A stretch of DNA of 64,000 nt from Dromiciops gliroides (GCF_019393635.1 NC_057866.1:278512874-278576873); one strand, 5' to 3'. Positions 1-11,910 are shown, numbered from the stretch's first letter. The notes: generated by a model not told the origin, from the letters alone. Numbers and translations: made by a program.

Positions 1-265
1 ATGAACTCACTGTCTCTTCTTAGGCAACAAACTGTATTTTTTTAATTCCTGAAAAAAGGCAAAGAGTCTTCAGTCATTCTTGACCTATAAATTTCTGCTT
101 TAACTTTGCCTCTTCATTTTCATCCTTATAAAACAGCAAATGCTGATGCATTTGTCAGTTTATTCATATTTTGAGAAAGCCTACAGACCAGCTCTTTTTA
201 CCATTTAATATTCCTCATAAACATTGGAGAAAAGCACTGAGAAGACTGGAATCATTAGAAATGCA
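1..265. other. Unassigned sequence
   Basis: AT-rich DNA with no repeat, RNA gene or convincing exon that I can recognise. Confidence 0.5.
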
Positions 266-406
266 TTGGGGGGGGACAGCTAGGTGGTGCACCGGCCCTG
301 GAGTCAGGAGGACCTGAGTTCAAATCTGGTCTCAGACATTTAACACTTACTAGCTGTGTGACCTTGGGCAAGTCACTTAACCCCAATTGCCTCACTAAAA
401 AAAATA
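266..406 (+). mobile_element. A-tailed CORE-SINE (WSINE1-like), internally deleted
   Basis: tRNA-derived head with B box GTTCAAATCT, CORE domain (TAGCTGTGTGACC) and the ATTGCCTCACT A-rich tail. The TAGAAATGCA target duplication at 256-265 and 407-416 brackets the insertion. About 12 bp including the A-box part AGTGGATAGAGC is missing from the head, so this copy is probably a dead Pol III template. Confidence 0.9.
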
Positions 407-421
407 TAGAAATGCACTAGG

Positions 422-480
422 GTAGCTGTGTGATCCTGGGCAAGTCACTTAACCCTCATTGTCCTAGAAGAAAAAAAAAG
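422..480 (+). mobile_element. CORE-SINE 3' fragment
   Basis: Only the CORE 3' half and the A tail are present (TAGCTGTGTGATCCTGGGCA to an A-rich run), directly after the preceding SINE. The tail (CTCATTGTCCT) is a different subtype, so this is a separate, older, 5'-truncated copy. Confidence 0.75.
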
Positions 481-682
481 AAATTAACTGGGGGAAATAG
501 CAGGCTGACCCATGTAGTGGCAGATCATAAAATGATGTTGAAGAGAACTTGATATCAGCCTTCTTCATTTCCAAGGAACTGTTTCCCATGGGACTTTCCT
601 GTGACTTGCCATGAAGCATCCTTGCAGTGATGATCATGGCATCTCTAAGTCTATAAAACATATTCCTTTTACCAATCTCGTG

Positions 683-745
683 GAGTCGGAGGTCATGCAA
701 ATATTATTGTCCTCATTTTACAAATGAGGACACTGAAGTTTAGAG
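683..745 (-). mobile_element. MIR-type SINE fragment
   Basis: CCTCATTTTACAAATGAGG and ACTGAAGTTTAGAGAGAT match the reversed MIR-related 3' domain. Short and worn. Confidence 0.5.
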
Positions 746-1092
746 AGATGAGTACAGGTCATTCTGATATTGAGTGCAGCTTGGTCTCTCTGTAGCTTTC
801 TCCTCTTGGTCCTGATTCTGGCTTCTGGATTTGACTGTTCATTCCTCACTAACTCATGATTGACAAGATGGCACCCAGTATTGGTAGGATCCATATCCCA
901 CATGTTGACCCTTTCCTGTCTAGACATGAAATATGGGATACCACTCTGGATGAAACAGTTTGACAACACAGGCTGAGAGAGTTGAGTGTACAACAAAAAG
1001 AATGTAAAACGACAGAAGCCTGGGCTTGTATCACACCCACTTAAGGAATCCCACACATTTGGAGACCAACCTGCAGGGATTCCACAAATGCC

Positions 1093-1094
1093 AT

Positions 1095-1128
<34 letters not shown>
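1093..1128. repeat. (TG)n microsatellite
   Basis: About 17 TG units with one TTG interruption. Confidence 0.95.
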
Positions 1129-1985
1129 ACATTTTTCTTGGTTATGTTTATTTTAGGGAGTAGGGTGGGGAGGCACAGCAAGAGAGGTAGAGAGTCAGCT
1201 GAAATACAAAAAATATGAGGTAGAAGAAAGAGGACAGGAGGGGGTGAATCCCTTTTGACTTGGCCCCAATTCCCTGTGGATTTCTAGAGTTTCTGAGAAT
1301 GCATGGGATAGTTTCCAAGAGAGAGAAGTGGTTTATAAGATGGCATTTAAATATGAATGCTACAGGAAAAAAAAACCCTTTGGAAACTTACTTTCTGATG
1401 CTCTGGGCTAAATTAATACAATTTGAGCTGAGATCCTATCAAAGGAAGATTTCTCTTTGAAAAGGAAAGGGACACCTGATCCAGCCTAGACCAGACCAGG
1501 CCAGTACCCTCAGTGGATAGGAGAAGGACCCAGTGTCCCAGAGAAAGTGGGCGGATCTAGGCTGTCTTTTGACAATGCTCTGCAGCAGATGTGGCAACTC
1601 TCTGCTTCTTCTCTTGGCTAGGCTAGGGGGCAGGAGAGCTAACAAAGGTGGGCTCCAGTGACCCCACTCCAGAGGGATTGCCACCATTCTGACTGCCCAC
1701 CCAGTCCTCACAGGGCAAGCCCTTAGGGAGGATCAGAGAAAGTTAGAGGGAAACAACACAGATGTTGATACTTTCTGAACCTACGGGGATCTATTTCATG
1801 AAAATAAAACCTGGGCTTTTTCTATTGAAATAGCAAGCTGATACTAGCTATCCATGCATCAGGCCACCTGGACAAATGGAGCTGTGCTCTCCCCGCACAC
1901 AAGCTGACTGCTTTCATCTATTTGCCTCAAGCTTCCTTATTGCCCCACTTAGCTTCACTCAGAAATGGTAGTCTGAGTTTTGCAC
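1129..1985. other. Unassigned sequence
   Basis: No repeat or gene recognised. Short open frames on both strands lack any family signature. Confidence 0.5.
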
Positions 1986-1989
1986 CATT

Positions 1990-2175
1990 AACAGCCCTGG
2001 CAGCCCCCAAAAGGAATGCAGTGGGACAAAGGGGAAAGACCTCTGGAGTCATAGGACTCCGTTCAAATCCCATCCTGGATACCTGCCACTTGTGTGACCT
2101 TGGGCAAGTAATTTGACCTCTCACTTAGACTAAGCGATCTCTAAGGTCTTTCCCAGTTCTAGATACATGATCCTA
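1990..2175 (+). mobile_element. MIR-type SINE
   Basis: Head with GTTCAAATCCCATCC, CORE (CACTTGTGTGACCTTGGGCA) and the tail TCTCTAAGGTCTTTCCCAG, the 'GATCTCTAAGGTCC' tail seen in several MIR copies of this window. Heavily diverged. Confidence 0.75.
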
Positions 2176-2284
2176 TGCTGCCACTAAGCCCATGTACCTT
2201 TTGTCACAGTAATGTGGCCTTTAGCCATTCAGTGAAAGAGGGAACTTAATGTCTGGTGTGAGGGTATGCCAACCACTGAGGTGA

Positions 2285-2440
2285 GTGGAAAGGTCACTGG
2301 TCAGAAGAACTGGCCTCAAGTCCTGGATTTTCAATGCAATAATCTGATCATTCCATTACACTGAGACTCAGTTTCCTTATCTTCAAAATGGGAGTAATGA
2401 TACCTGTGTTCTAGAGTTGGTAGAGGAGAATATACTCTCT
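2285..2440 (+). mobile_element. MIR-type SINE, worn
   Basis: Recognisable from GACTCAGTTTCCTTATC, AAAATGGGAGTAATGATACC and the preceding tRNA-like head remnant. Confidence 0.65.
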
Positions 2441-2485
2441 GACTTTAAAGAATCCTAGGAATTAGAACTGCTTTAAAAATGTCAC

Positions 2486-2637
2486 TGGGGGTGGGCAGTG
2501 AGGTGGTGCAGTGGATAAAGCACTGACCCTGGATTCAGGAGGACCTGAGTTCAAATCTAGCCTCAGACATTTGACAAGTACTAGTTGTGTGACACTGAGC
2601 AAATCACTTAACCCTCATTGCCCCACAAAAAAAAAAT
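2486..2637 (+). mobile_element. A-tailed CORE-SINE, CTCATTGCCCC tail subtype
   Basis: Head GTGGTGCAGTGGATAAAGC, B box GTTCAAATCT, CORE and an A tail preceded by CTCATTGCCCCAC. About 10% diverged, and no clean target duplication is visible. Confidence 0.9.
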
Positions 2638-2748
2638 TCAGTGCTTCCTTTTTCTGGGAAATTTACTTTTCTCATGTGGAAAATGAGGAGTAGAGAAGAT
2701 GGTACTTCTATCCCTGTGTAGCCTGAAACCCTTGGATCCCCTGATTAT

Positions 2749-3039
<291 letters not shown>

Positions 3040-3052
3040 TCCCCTGATTATT

Positions 3053-4289
3053 TTATTAGGGCTGTTCTAGATATGGTCAAATGATGAGAGGAGGGGGTGG
3101 GTAGGCTGGAGGAGGCTCTAAAATGGATCATTGAGAGGCCACAACAGAGATGACAAGAGATTGATCACTGGATTCAGCTTGATCCATCAGCACTGCTCCC
3201 GAGGGTTGTGTAGTGCCAGGAGTTAACCTCATTTCCTAAGGAAAGGCAGGGAGACTTTAAGACACCAAGAAAATCGGGCTCAGAAACCCCTGTTAAAATA
3301 AGTAGGTGAGGACAACAGGCACATCAGCATGAGAATTCATTAGGTCAATTAGCCAAAAGAATGAATGACTGAGCACTCAAAAGTTGGAGTCAAATAATAG
3401 TTCCGAAGCTTTCTGTCTACAGGGCAGAGGTGAACCCAATGAGGAGGAAGTGTTCCCATCTAAATCCACAATTGACAACACCAAAGAAATGAACTAGTAA
3501 GACTCGAGGGAGAAGGAGATGAATGGGTCTTTGCTGAAGGGGACTGAGGCAGCTATTTGTCACCCTAACAACAATGGAAAGGTCTGTTTTCTTCCCAAGA
3601 TATATTTCTGAAATGTGATGGAGAAGCTTCTAAGTCTTGACAAACCTGAAAAGCACTAACTAGTCACGTGGGTGATTCATTTGTGGAAATATAATACTGG
3701 CAGAAGGAAGGAACCAAGAAAGCATTTCTGGGGATTAGGAAGACCTGAGCAAGAAACTGAGAGCCCGGGGGCCCAGGTGATGTTTTTCATCACTACTGAA
3801 AATTGAAGTCAGGGGCTTCAGGAGAGAGAGGCAGACTGGGAAAGTAACGAACCGGTGAAGGAGGTGGTGTCTCAGAAAAAGGATTTGGAATTCTAGCCCC
3901 CTGCTTGAAATGATCTATAACAGGTTGTAACCCCCCTCTCCTCCAAAATGCACGGGGCGGGGGGGGGGGTAGATCCTATTATTCTCAGCCTCTAATTGGA
4001 GGGGGTGGATGTCTCCATCCTGCTTAGGGAGCCTGACTTCATCTTAGAATGGTCTGCTTATTGACAAATCATCTTAGTCTCTTAGGACAGTGAAAGCAGC
4101 CAATTTAACCAGCAGAGAGGGAAAACGAAAAGTATTGGCTAAACAGCAGTCAGTGCTGACTTTGTAAATTCTTTAACTCTCTTCATGTTAACCAAACTTC
4201 CATCTTCCAAGCAAAATCCCTTCTCCTGACAGGAATCTGTTTCCTCCTTCTTTAACCTCTCCAGCTATAGAAGAGAGAGAGAAGCCTAA
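3053..4289. other. Unassigned sequence
   Basis: No repeat family or exon recognised. It includes a G-run (3954-3969, GGGGC then 11 G) and short C-rich strings. Confidence 0.5.
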
Positions 4290-4438
4290 AGTTCAGTAGC
4301 TTTTATTGTCCCCCCACCCCACCCCACCACATTCCAATAAAGTGGGAGTGGGGCGGTAGGAGTTGGCTCACTCCAGGCGGTCATACAGATTCAGAAAGGA
4401 ATGTAGATGCTTTCCCTGAGTTTCTTGGTCACAGTTAC
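4290..4438 (-). other. Weak candidate terminal exon with 3' UTR
   Basis: On the minus strand a TTGGTCTAG acceptor-like site is followed by a 71-nt open segment encoding NCDQETQGKHLHSFLNLYDRLE and a TGA. About 60 nt further lies an AATAAA (forward 4302-4307) in the context GGACAATAAAAGC. That order is what a last coding exon plus poly(A) site would show. I do not recognise the peptide, no upstream exon could be identified, and splice-like sites are common by chance. Confidence 0.15.
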
Positions 4439-4875
4439 CTAGACCAACAGAATATCAAGGTGGTGACTCCATGATCTCTTGGCCCCCAACTCCACATTAC
4501 ATCCGTCAGACTCATACATTCTTCCTCCTATGCCCCCCACCCCCCGAGGAGTTCCATGCTCCAAATAGTCCAATGGCCCAAGGGTGCCTTCCTGACTGTT
4601 GTGCGTGTAGTGCTGACAAGTTGCAGAGGACAGCTGTGGCTGTGCTGAGGCGCTAGAGGTCCATCTTTCCTTCTCCCTTTCTTCTCCAAGCCCCATGTCA
4701 CTCCTCAGGTTACATCACATCTGCATTCTACTCTGGGCTAGAGGCAAAGTCTACTGGGAAATGTTCTGGCCCTGACTTTCCTTGGAGAAACACTGCATCT
4801 CAATGGACACATTCCCTCTATGTAGAAGGGTGCACCTAACTGGGGCTAATAGTAAAAGTAAAAACTATTTGCCTG
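4439..4875. other. Unassigned sequence upstream of candidate exon
   Basis: Mixed sequence with an 85-codon minus-strand frame that has no family signature. If the candidate exon at 4290-4438 were real this would be intron. Confidence 0.4.
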
Positions 4876-4891
4876 GGGTCTTACAATTTTT

Positions 4892-5036
4892 TTTTTTTTA
4901 GTGAGGCAATTGGGGTTAAGTGACTTGCCCAGGGTCACACAGCTAGTAAGTGTTAAGTGTCTGAGTCCGGATTTGAACTCAGGTCCTCCTGACTCCAGGG
5001 CTGGTGCACTATCCACTTCGCCACCTAGTTGCCCCC
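4892..5036 (-). mobile_element. A-tailed CORE-SINE
   Basis: Full-length copy with a perfect 16-bp duplication GGGTCTTACAATTTTT at 4876-4891 and 5037-5052. CAATTGCCTCACTAAA tail subtype. Confidence 0.97.
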
Positions 5037-5120
5037 GGGTCTTACAATTTTTAATAAGGTCTTAAATTAAAAAGACAGATGGCAAAAACTACCTGCACAC
5101 ATGTACACAAACATGTATGT

Positions 5121-5126
<6 letters not shown>

Positions 5127-5153
<27 letters not shown>
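5127..5153. repeat. (TA)n microsatellite
   Basis: About 13 TA units abutting the next SINE fragment. Confidence 0.9.
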
Positions 5154-5157
<4 letters not shown>

Positions 5158-5373
5158 ACTTAATCCTAATTGCCTTAAACATCCTTGGCCATTTCCAGTC
5201 ATCCTGACCTATATCTTGCCACTGGACCCAAATGGCTCTGGAGGAGAGAGTGAGGCTGGTGACCTCGCACAGCTCTTCCTCACTTAAATCCAATTCACTG
5301 CAGATCTGATATCACCTCCCGATGTTGTGGTCCTCTTAGAAAATGAAGGACAAACAACAACAATATATATAGA
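5154..5373 (+). mobile_element. CORE-SINE 3' part with RTE-like tail
   Basis: It starts inside the CORE (AGTCACTTAATCCTAATTGC) and continues into a long non-A tail ending GAATGAAGGACAAACAACAAC-like. That tail recurs at 16.4-16.6 kb in both orientations and resembles the 3' end of a marsupial RTE-clade LINE from memory, which would supply its reverse transcriptase. Confidence 0.65.
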
Positions 5374-5440
5374 TAGATAGATATAGATAGTGTGTATATA
5401 TATATATGTATATGGGTATACACACACACACACACACACC
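5374..5440. repeat. Compound TA / GATA / CA simple repeat
   Basis: Short ATAGATAG, TATATA and CACACA blocks follow the RTE-like tail. Confidence 0.85.
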
Positions 5441-5763
5441 TCCCCTGAGCTAGATAGCATAAAAATAGCACTGGAACATAAGAAAAATAGGAGAAATGCT
5501 TAGTAATTCACAGGAGACAAAATTCAAGAATAGATCTGGAGATAAAACATATGGCCTCTGATATTTATGCTGAAATGTGCAAAGTCTGGCTGATGAACAA
5601 GATGAACTAAAGATTCTAATACAAGGAGGAACATTTGACTTTAAAGTTATCACTGAATCTTGGTAGGATAGGACCTTAGACTAGAATATGACAATGGAAG
5701 ATATCTCTGCATGTGTTTCTCTGTCTTTCTGTCTATCTATATTGCTATCTCTATCTTTATGGG

Positions 5764-5925
5764 TATAGATATAGATAGATATAGATATAGATATAGATAT
5801 AGATATAGATATAGATATAGATATAGATATAGATATAGATATAGATATAGATATAGATATAGATATAGATATAGATATAGATATAGATATAGATATAGAT
5901 ATAGATATAGATATAGATATAGATA
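5764..5925. repeat. (TATAGA)n hexamer array
   Basis: About 27 nearly perfect hexamer copies over 160 bp, flanked by looser TATC and ATAT sequence. The Tyr-Arg dipeptide frame through it is not a gene. Confidence 0.98.
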
Positions 5926-5940
5926 AATATCTACATATCT

Positions 5941-7850
5941 AGAAATATCTATATATAGGTATATGTATCAAATCTATATAGATTTGGATATATGTGTGTG
6001 TCTTTTAATAAAGTGTGTGTGAAAGAGTATCATTATATCTGAAGATACACATATGTGAGGAAATTTAGGAATCAGTGAGGGGTAAGGAACATTGTGGAAG
6101 TGTTTGAGTGACAAGCAATAGAATTGGGTGTCATGAAGTATTCTATAGACTTCTGTACGGAAGGAAGACAGAGATGAGGAGTCTGGGAAATAGGTCTGAC
6201 ATGGTAGTGATAGAAGGGGCCCATTATCCAGACTTCTGCTGGAGTTCTCTCATTCTGTTAAAATTCACAAGTTATTAGCTTGCCTTGGTGATAATCTCAT
6301 TATTCAAAAGGGAGAGGCAGTGATGTGAGGAAAACTACTGTTGCTTTCATTCCAATTCTGACTACCAAGAAGGAACTGGTTATGGAAGTAGAAATGAATG
6401 CAAACTTGGGGAAAGAGATATCTTCACTTCAGAATTTTTAGAGGAGAGGGAAGCTGGGTATAAAGCTGCTAAGTTTTGGGAGAGTGGAGTCAAAGCGTTA
6501 GGAAAAGATAAGGTTGGATCCCATGACACAACTTTCTACCAGAAGTTAATCCAAGGACTGGAAACTCTCAAGATAATTCTGATCATTCTAGGACAACTCT
6601 AGTGAGGAAGGAGAGAGAGAAATCCAGAGCCATAGACAGATAAAAACACACGGGCAGCTCTGCATCTAAATTCAAAATTTTAAACAGAAGACAGAAGCAA
6701 GACCAGATGATGGAAGACAAACACTGAAGCGAGGCTGTTCTCTCGTTTCAGGAATGCTCAACCTGAGAATGCACTAAGGCTAGTCATAAATACAAAGTGA
6801 AGGAAGCATGTTCTGGTCTCACTCTCCCAGAACAAGGGCTGACACATTTTCCTCCTCAGGTTTCAGGGCTTTGTGAATTTTACACAATTGCTACTGCCTT
6901 TACCGCCCCTCCCCCCGCCAAGCTTCACTAGTGGCGTTCTCCTCCATGTTAGCCACCAATGAGTAGCGGTCCCATGGAAGCATCAGCTTCCTTTTGCAAA
7001 GGGACGGTTACTTTTAGAACAAAGGTATCAGTGCACCCCTCCAATACCTGAGGGGCACATTCTCTCTGATCTCACCTTGGTCTCTGGGGAGGGTAGGTTC
7101 AAACTTAGATGTATTCCCATATGTCCTTGGTCCCATCAGGGCAATGTCCAAAGACACCATCACTGCTGGTTGGATCTTTTCTAGACTTCCTCTGGCCTGG
7201 GTTCCAAAGGTCACTCCAGAAGGTCACTCCTCTCTTCCCAAGACATTGATGCTGAGCTGGACTCTGGACTCTGGACTCTAAATCCCAAACTCCTGGAGGC
7301 TTGTTCTGCTGACCTTGAGAAAGGTACAAGGTCAGAGCCTCTGAATCAATCTCCTTCACATAAAATGGGAAAGAAAAAAATGCTGAAACAGGCAAAGAAT
7401 CGAGTCCTGTTTCCTGCAGGGCCACATGGCCTCTGAGGGAGAAAGCCTAGGCTAAGATTCCTTTCCATCATTGTCTCTCACCAGACAGCGTCCAGGAAGA
7501 GGCACAGAAATCCACTGGGTTTGAGCTGCCAAAGAGAAAGAGGCCGGGTCTCACTGAGGCCTTCCTGGAGATGCCTCCTGTCCTGGCTGTGACTACCATG
7601 CACCCAAACCTCAGAAGATCAGCATTGCAGTAATGGACAAACAGCAGACTGCAGCATGATACTGGTGATGACTTGTAAAAGAGATCCTCAAGGCTGTGGT
7701 GGACCGGAGTATGGACATCCATACAGAGTTCACATCCTAGTGATGAATCTGGAGAAATAGATTCAGAGGAATGCAGGGGCCACGTTAAAAACTTATGGGC
7801 CAGAGTGTTGCAGTCAAGGAGGGGTCTTGTGTAGGAGGTGAGGAAGGGAA
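5941..7850. other. Unassigned, repeat-poor sequence
   Basis: Nothing recognised over 1.9 kb. Minus-strand frames of 106 codons (7105-7425) and, overlapping the end, 134 codons (7468-7872) have no domain or signal I know, and the second starts inside a MIR. Confidence 0.5.
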
Positions 7851-7851
7851 G

Positions 7852-8092
7852 GAACAAGCATTTATTTATCAAGCTTCTACCAAGCCCTGTCCTAAGTGCT
7901 TTAAAAATAGAACCTCATTTGGCCATTTCAACAGCACAATGAGGTAGGTGCTGTTACCATTCCCATTTTACAGGTGAGGAAACTGAGGCACATGGAGGTT
8001 ATCACACATCTAGTGTGTGTCTGAGGCCAGCTCTGAGTTCAGGTCTATCTGTCTCCAGGCCCAGTGCTCTACCCACTGCACCACCACTGACT
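7852..8092 (-). mobile_element. MIR-type CORE-SINE
   Basis: Reversed copy: AACAAGCATTTATT end, CCCATTTTACAGGTGAGGAA, CORE region and CCAGTGCTCTACCCACTGCA head. Confidence 0.85.
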
Positions 8093-8095
8093 CTA

Positions 8096-8629
8096 GGGGG
8101 AATGAAGGAATGGGGTATGGAGCTGCTACCTCGGGCTGGCATACATTTTAGCAAGGTGTCTCCAGCAGTTAACACCTGTTAACACTCACACAGGACGTGC
8201 GGGTGTGGCAGAATTTTTTCAGGGCTTTCTGCTATACAGCCAGAGGTCAGAAATGGCAACAGAAGGTATAGATGAGATTTTTGCTGCAGAAAATCCAGTC
8301 CTGAGAAGTCACCCTTCTGTGTTCTGGACACTCCTGGAGCAAGTCACACAGGAGCAGGGGCCAGGCCCGCCACAGCCAAATGTTCTCTTCCCTCAGCTGG
8401 ACCCATCCTCCCCTACGGCAACTCCCTTCCTTTTCTCTGGCTGGCTCTCACCTTCCTCTCGGCATCTGGGAGTAGCCTTCTCTTCTGTCCTCAAGCTCCC
8501 ATCCAACCCCATTCAGAGCAAACATTACCTGACTGAGAAAATCCAGGCCTTTGCCTGTCAGGAGCCTGATCCTTCCTGCTCCGCATCTTAAAACCCTGCC
8601 CCCAAATCCTCACCCATCTTCTCCTCCTA
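8096..8629. other. Unassigned sequence
   Basis: Pyrimidine-rich stretch leading into an L2-like remnant. A 128-codon plus frame (8205-8591) shows no recognisable domain, and part may be more of the LINE. Confidence 0.4.
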
Positions 8630-9790
8630 AGGAAGAAGTGACCCTTTGCTCGACTTGCCCATTCTACTTGTGCCTACAAGCACCTCTGTCTCTCTACACT
8701 TACCTATAGTTTCATGGCTGTCAAATACAAGGGCCTTTTAACAACCCTCATTCTCCTTGACCTGTCTGCAGCCTTCAACACCCTAGATCGCCAGCTCCTC
8801 CCTGATACTCTTTTCTTTTCTTTTCTTTTTCTTTTGGTGGGGCATTGAGGGTTACGTGACTTGCCCAGGGTCACACAGCTAGTAAGTGTCAAGTATCTGA
8901 GGCCAGATTTGAACTCAGGTCCTTCTGAATTCAAGGCTGGTGCTTTATTCACTGTGCCACCTAGCTTCTCAGCTGACACTTTTTTCTGTCTAGGTTTTCA
9001 GGATGCTGCTGTCTCCTGGATCTCCTCTGACCTCTCAGACCACTCCTCTGTCTTTTGTTGGTGCCTCATCCATGTCATGCTGACTAAGTCTGGGGTCCCA
9101 CAGGGCTCTGCCATGAGGCCTCTTCTCTTTTATCTCTGCTGCTTCATCAGCTCTCATGGCTTTGAGTATGTTCTCTATGCTGATGAGTCTCAGATCTATT
9201 TATCCAGCCCTTACCTCTCTCCTAACCTCTCCAACTGTTATTAGACATATCCAACTGGATGTCCAATAGACATCTTAAATTCAATGTGTCCAAAATTGAA
9301 CTCATTTCCTCCCTTAACTCCAGCCCCCATCCATCTTCCCTGTTACTATAGATGACACCACCATCTTCCCAGTCCCTTAGGTTCACAGCCTGCCTGGACT
9401 TCTCACTATCTCTCACACCCTATGTCCAAGCTGTTGCCAAGGACTGCTGATTTGACCAAATGTGCCCCCTTCTCTCTTCCGACACGGCCCCCACCCTGGT
9501 TCCGGTCCTTATTACCTCACACCTGGACCATTGCAGTAGCTGCTGGTGGGTCAGCAGGCCTCCAGCTCATCCTCCTTTGGGCCACTACAGTGATTTTCCT
9601 AGGGTGCAGATCCAACCACGTCACCTGCACAGACCCCACCTTCTCTTCATGTCTCTCTTGCTCTCTGCCCACTGTTCCTGGCAAGCTTTCCCCCTTCAGT
9701 TCTCCCCCTCCCCTGCCACCATCCACCATGCATTTGAATTTATATCAGCTCCCTTGCTGGGCAAAGCCATGAACTCTTCTTCCCAGCCCA
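8630..9790 (+). mobile_element. L2/CR1-like LINE, reverse transcriptase remnant
   Basis: Conceptual translation gives LLDLSAAFNTLDRQLL near 8750-8800, matching RT motif A (usually AFDTVDH, so the catalytic Asp is Asn here). VPQGSAMRPLLF follows, then YADESQIYL near 9175 (usually YADD). Downstream come ACLDFSLSLTPYVQAVAK and LITSHLDHC, all typical of the L2/CR1 RT order. Stops and frameshifts are frequent and a SINE interrupts it at 8814-8970, so it is an old dead copy. Confidence 0.85.
8814..8970 (-). mobile_element. A-tailed CORE-SINE inside L2
   Basis: GGTGGGGCATTGAGGG tail subtype. Imperfect flanking repeats (CTGATACTCTTTT, CTGACACTTTTTT) suggest a moderately old insertion between RT motifs of the LINE. 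Confidence 0.93.
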
Positions 9791-10765
9791 GCTTGGAGGG
9801 CAGTGGTGTTACCTGATGGGGATCCCCAAAGGCTGCTTCCTCAGATAATCCTTCTTGCTTTGGGGTGGCTTCTTTCCCTAAAATGAAAATGGAGTGGTCT
9901 TCAACTCAGAATCTGGCAGGCCAGCTAGTCTCTCCTCTTGGGACTTCCCAACAAACCAGAAATTCAGAGACCTTGATGACATCACAGTCCAAGGATGGAG
10001 GCAACTCACTGGCCTCACCCTTATCAGAATTTGCCAAGGAGATGCTGCTTACACCCAGACTTGTCTAGTTTACTGTAATTCTTTTGAAAGCTCTAGTATT
10101 CCTTTCCATGAGACCATAAGTTGGCCTTCAAAGCTATTCCCTTTTCCATCAGCTATTCTGTGTCCCTCAACATTCCCCAAACCCTAGCAAGTCAGTGCAA
10201 GGATCTGCCCACCCTCTGCTGTTAGAATCAACATCAGGCCCAGGTGGAGTGGGGGGCAAGGTCACATCCATGGCCACAAGGTAGGGCAAGAGCAAGTAGC
10301 CCATTGAGGCTGTTATGGGGCAGCCGCATGCAAGTCTGGCAAAATGAGACCCCAACCCCCCCAACACTATTCTGAAGCCAAGCCTTGGCTTTCTCTTCTG
10401 ATACAAGTATTCTGCAGACCCATGCAGGGATGAGGGGGATGGACATGGAGCCTTATTTTCCCCTCTTTCTGGGAGAACAGGTGCTTGACCGTTGGATGGT
10501 AAGGAAGCTTAGGTCAACAAGCCCTGGACAAAAGGAAAAGGACAACTAAGTCTTGCAGTACTTCTGGCCAGCACCCCGGCCCTCTCTGGCCCCAACAACC
10601 AGGTGAGTCAAGCAGTGGCAGGTCGGGATGGGATGTGAGGTTAGACCAAGCCCTCTCTCTGCTGGTCAATGCGTGTACTGCAGGACTGGGTCCTGCTTTT
10701 AGTAAGTGGGGGAATGCTTCCCAGACTTAACAAGATGTCTGAACTGAACGGCAGGAGATGGGTGA
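9791..10765. other. Unassigned sequence
   Basis: No family recognised. Short frames on both strands look random. Confidence 0.5.
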
Positions 10766-10767
10766 GG

Positions 10768-11000
10768 GAACCAGCATTTATTAAGCACCTAGAATGTACC
10801 AAGCACTCTAAAAATACCATCCCATTTGATCCTCACAACATGGTGCTATCATTCCCATGTCATAGATGATGAAATTGAAGCAGACAGAAGTTACGTGTGC
10901 CTATGGTCACACAGCTAGTAAATGTTTAGGTCTTGATTTGAACTCATGTCATCCTGCCTCCAGGCTGTGCACGCTATCCACGGCGCCCCCTAGCTGCCCC
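10768..11000 (-). mobile_element. MIR-type CORE-SINE
   Basis: CAGCATTTATTAAGCACCTA at one end, GTCACACAGCTAGTAAATG in the CORE and the CCCCCTAGCTGCCCC head at the other. Confidence 0.85.
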
Positions 11001-11070
11001 TCATTTTGCAGAAGGAGAAAGTGAGTCCCACAGAGAAGGGGTTTGTTTACTCAAAGTCACACAGCTACAG
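11001..11070 (-). mobile_element. MIR-type fragment
   Basis: A second short reversed piece (ATTTTGCAGAAGGAGAAAGT, AGTCACACAGCTACAGGG) abuts the previous one. Confidence 0.5.
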
Positions 11071-11239
11071 GGTACAGGTTTTTTGGCTCCAAATAGTATA
11101 GCCCTCCACTGTTTTAGGGGGTGAGGGTGAATTTTCTTCAAAACATAACATATGAAAATAGTTTGACGTAGAATACCATAAGCCACCACATAAACCAGAG
11201 CAACAAGAATTTACTAAGTGAGGATAGGGGACAGCCACA

Positions 11240-11400
11240 TCTCCAGTCACAGAGACCCAGGTTCAAAACCTGTTTTTGACTTCACATGTCTCTTTCTCTG
11301 AAACTCAGTTTCCTCATTTGTAAAATAGGGTTAATAATATCTGCCATCCCAGACTTGGTGGGTTATTGCAAGGTTCTATGTATGTGTGTTTGGCAAAGTA
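11240..11400 (+). mobile_element. MIR
   Basis: ACTCAGTTTCCTCATTTGTAA, AATAGGGTTAATAATATCTG and the GGTTCAAAACC head identify a worn MIR. Confidence 0.75.
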
Positions 11401-11855
11401 TAGGCTGGCAAGACACAGAGCTGAGGTCAGACACTGTTCCTGTCCTCGTGTAACTTACAGTCCAGTAGGGATGGAAAGCAGACAGAGAGAGTAGAATATA
11501 CATTATTACATGTTGGGCACTGGAGCAGCCCAAACTCAGCACTCTGCAGCATCTGAGGGGGGAAAGCTATACTTGAGATATTGATCCAGGCTTCCTGGAG
11601 GAGCTGGCATTTGAATAATTGGTTAGGAGATACCAATAAAATAAATCTAGGATGAGAAGGGAATTGATTGACTAGAATAAAATAAGTATATCAAATATCT
11701 TAGATAAGGGATATAAGATTTCCAGACAACTAAGACTAGAAGTCATTCTCTAATGGATAAGTGGTAAAAAAGATATGAATAAATAATTCTCAAAGGAAAA
11801 ATGCAAACTCTTAGCAACCACAGCCTTGACCCTGCTGCCAAGCAAAATAACCCTG

Positions 11856-11862
<7 letters not shown>

Positions 11863-11910
<48 letters not shown>

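Noticed and set aside
5711-5926. Tyr-Arg repeat protein
   Set aside because: Translation of the TATAGA array; length is simply that of the array.
7105-7872. Two minus-strand frames of 106 and 134 codons
   Set aside because: No signature, no splice or promoter context, and the second begins inside a MIR element.
8205-8591. 128-codon plus-strand frame
   Set aside because: Poor composition, no domain recognised, and it sits just upstream of an L2-like remnant; more likely chance or LINE-derived.
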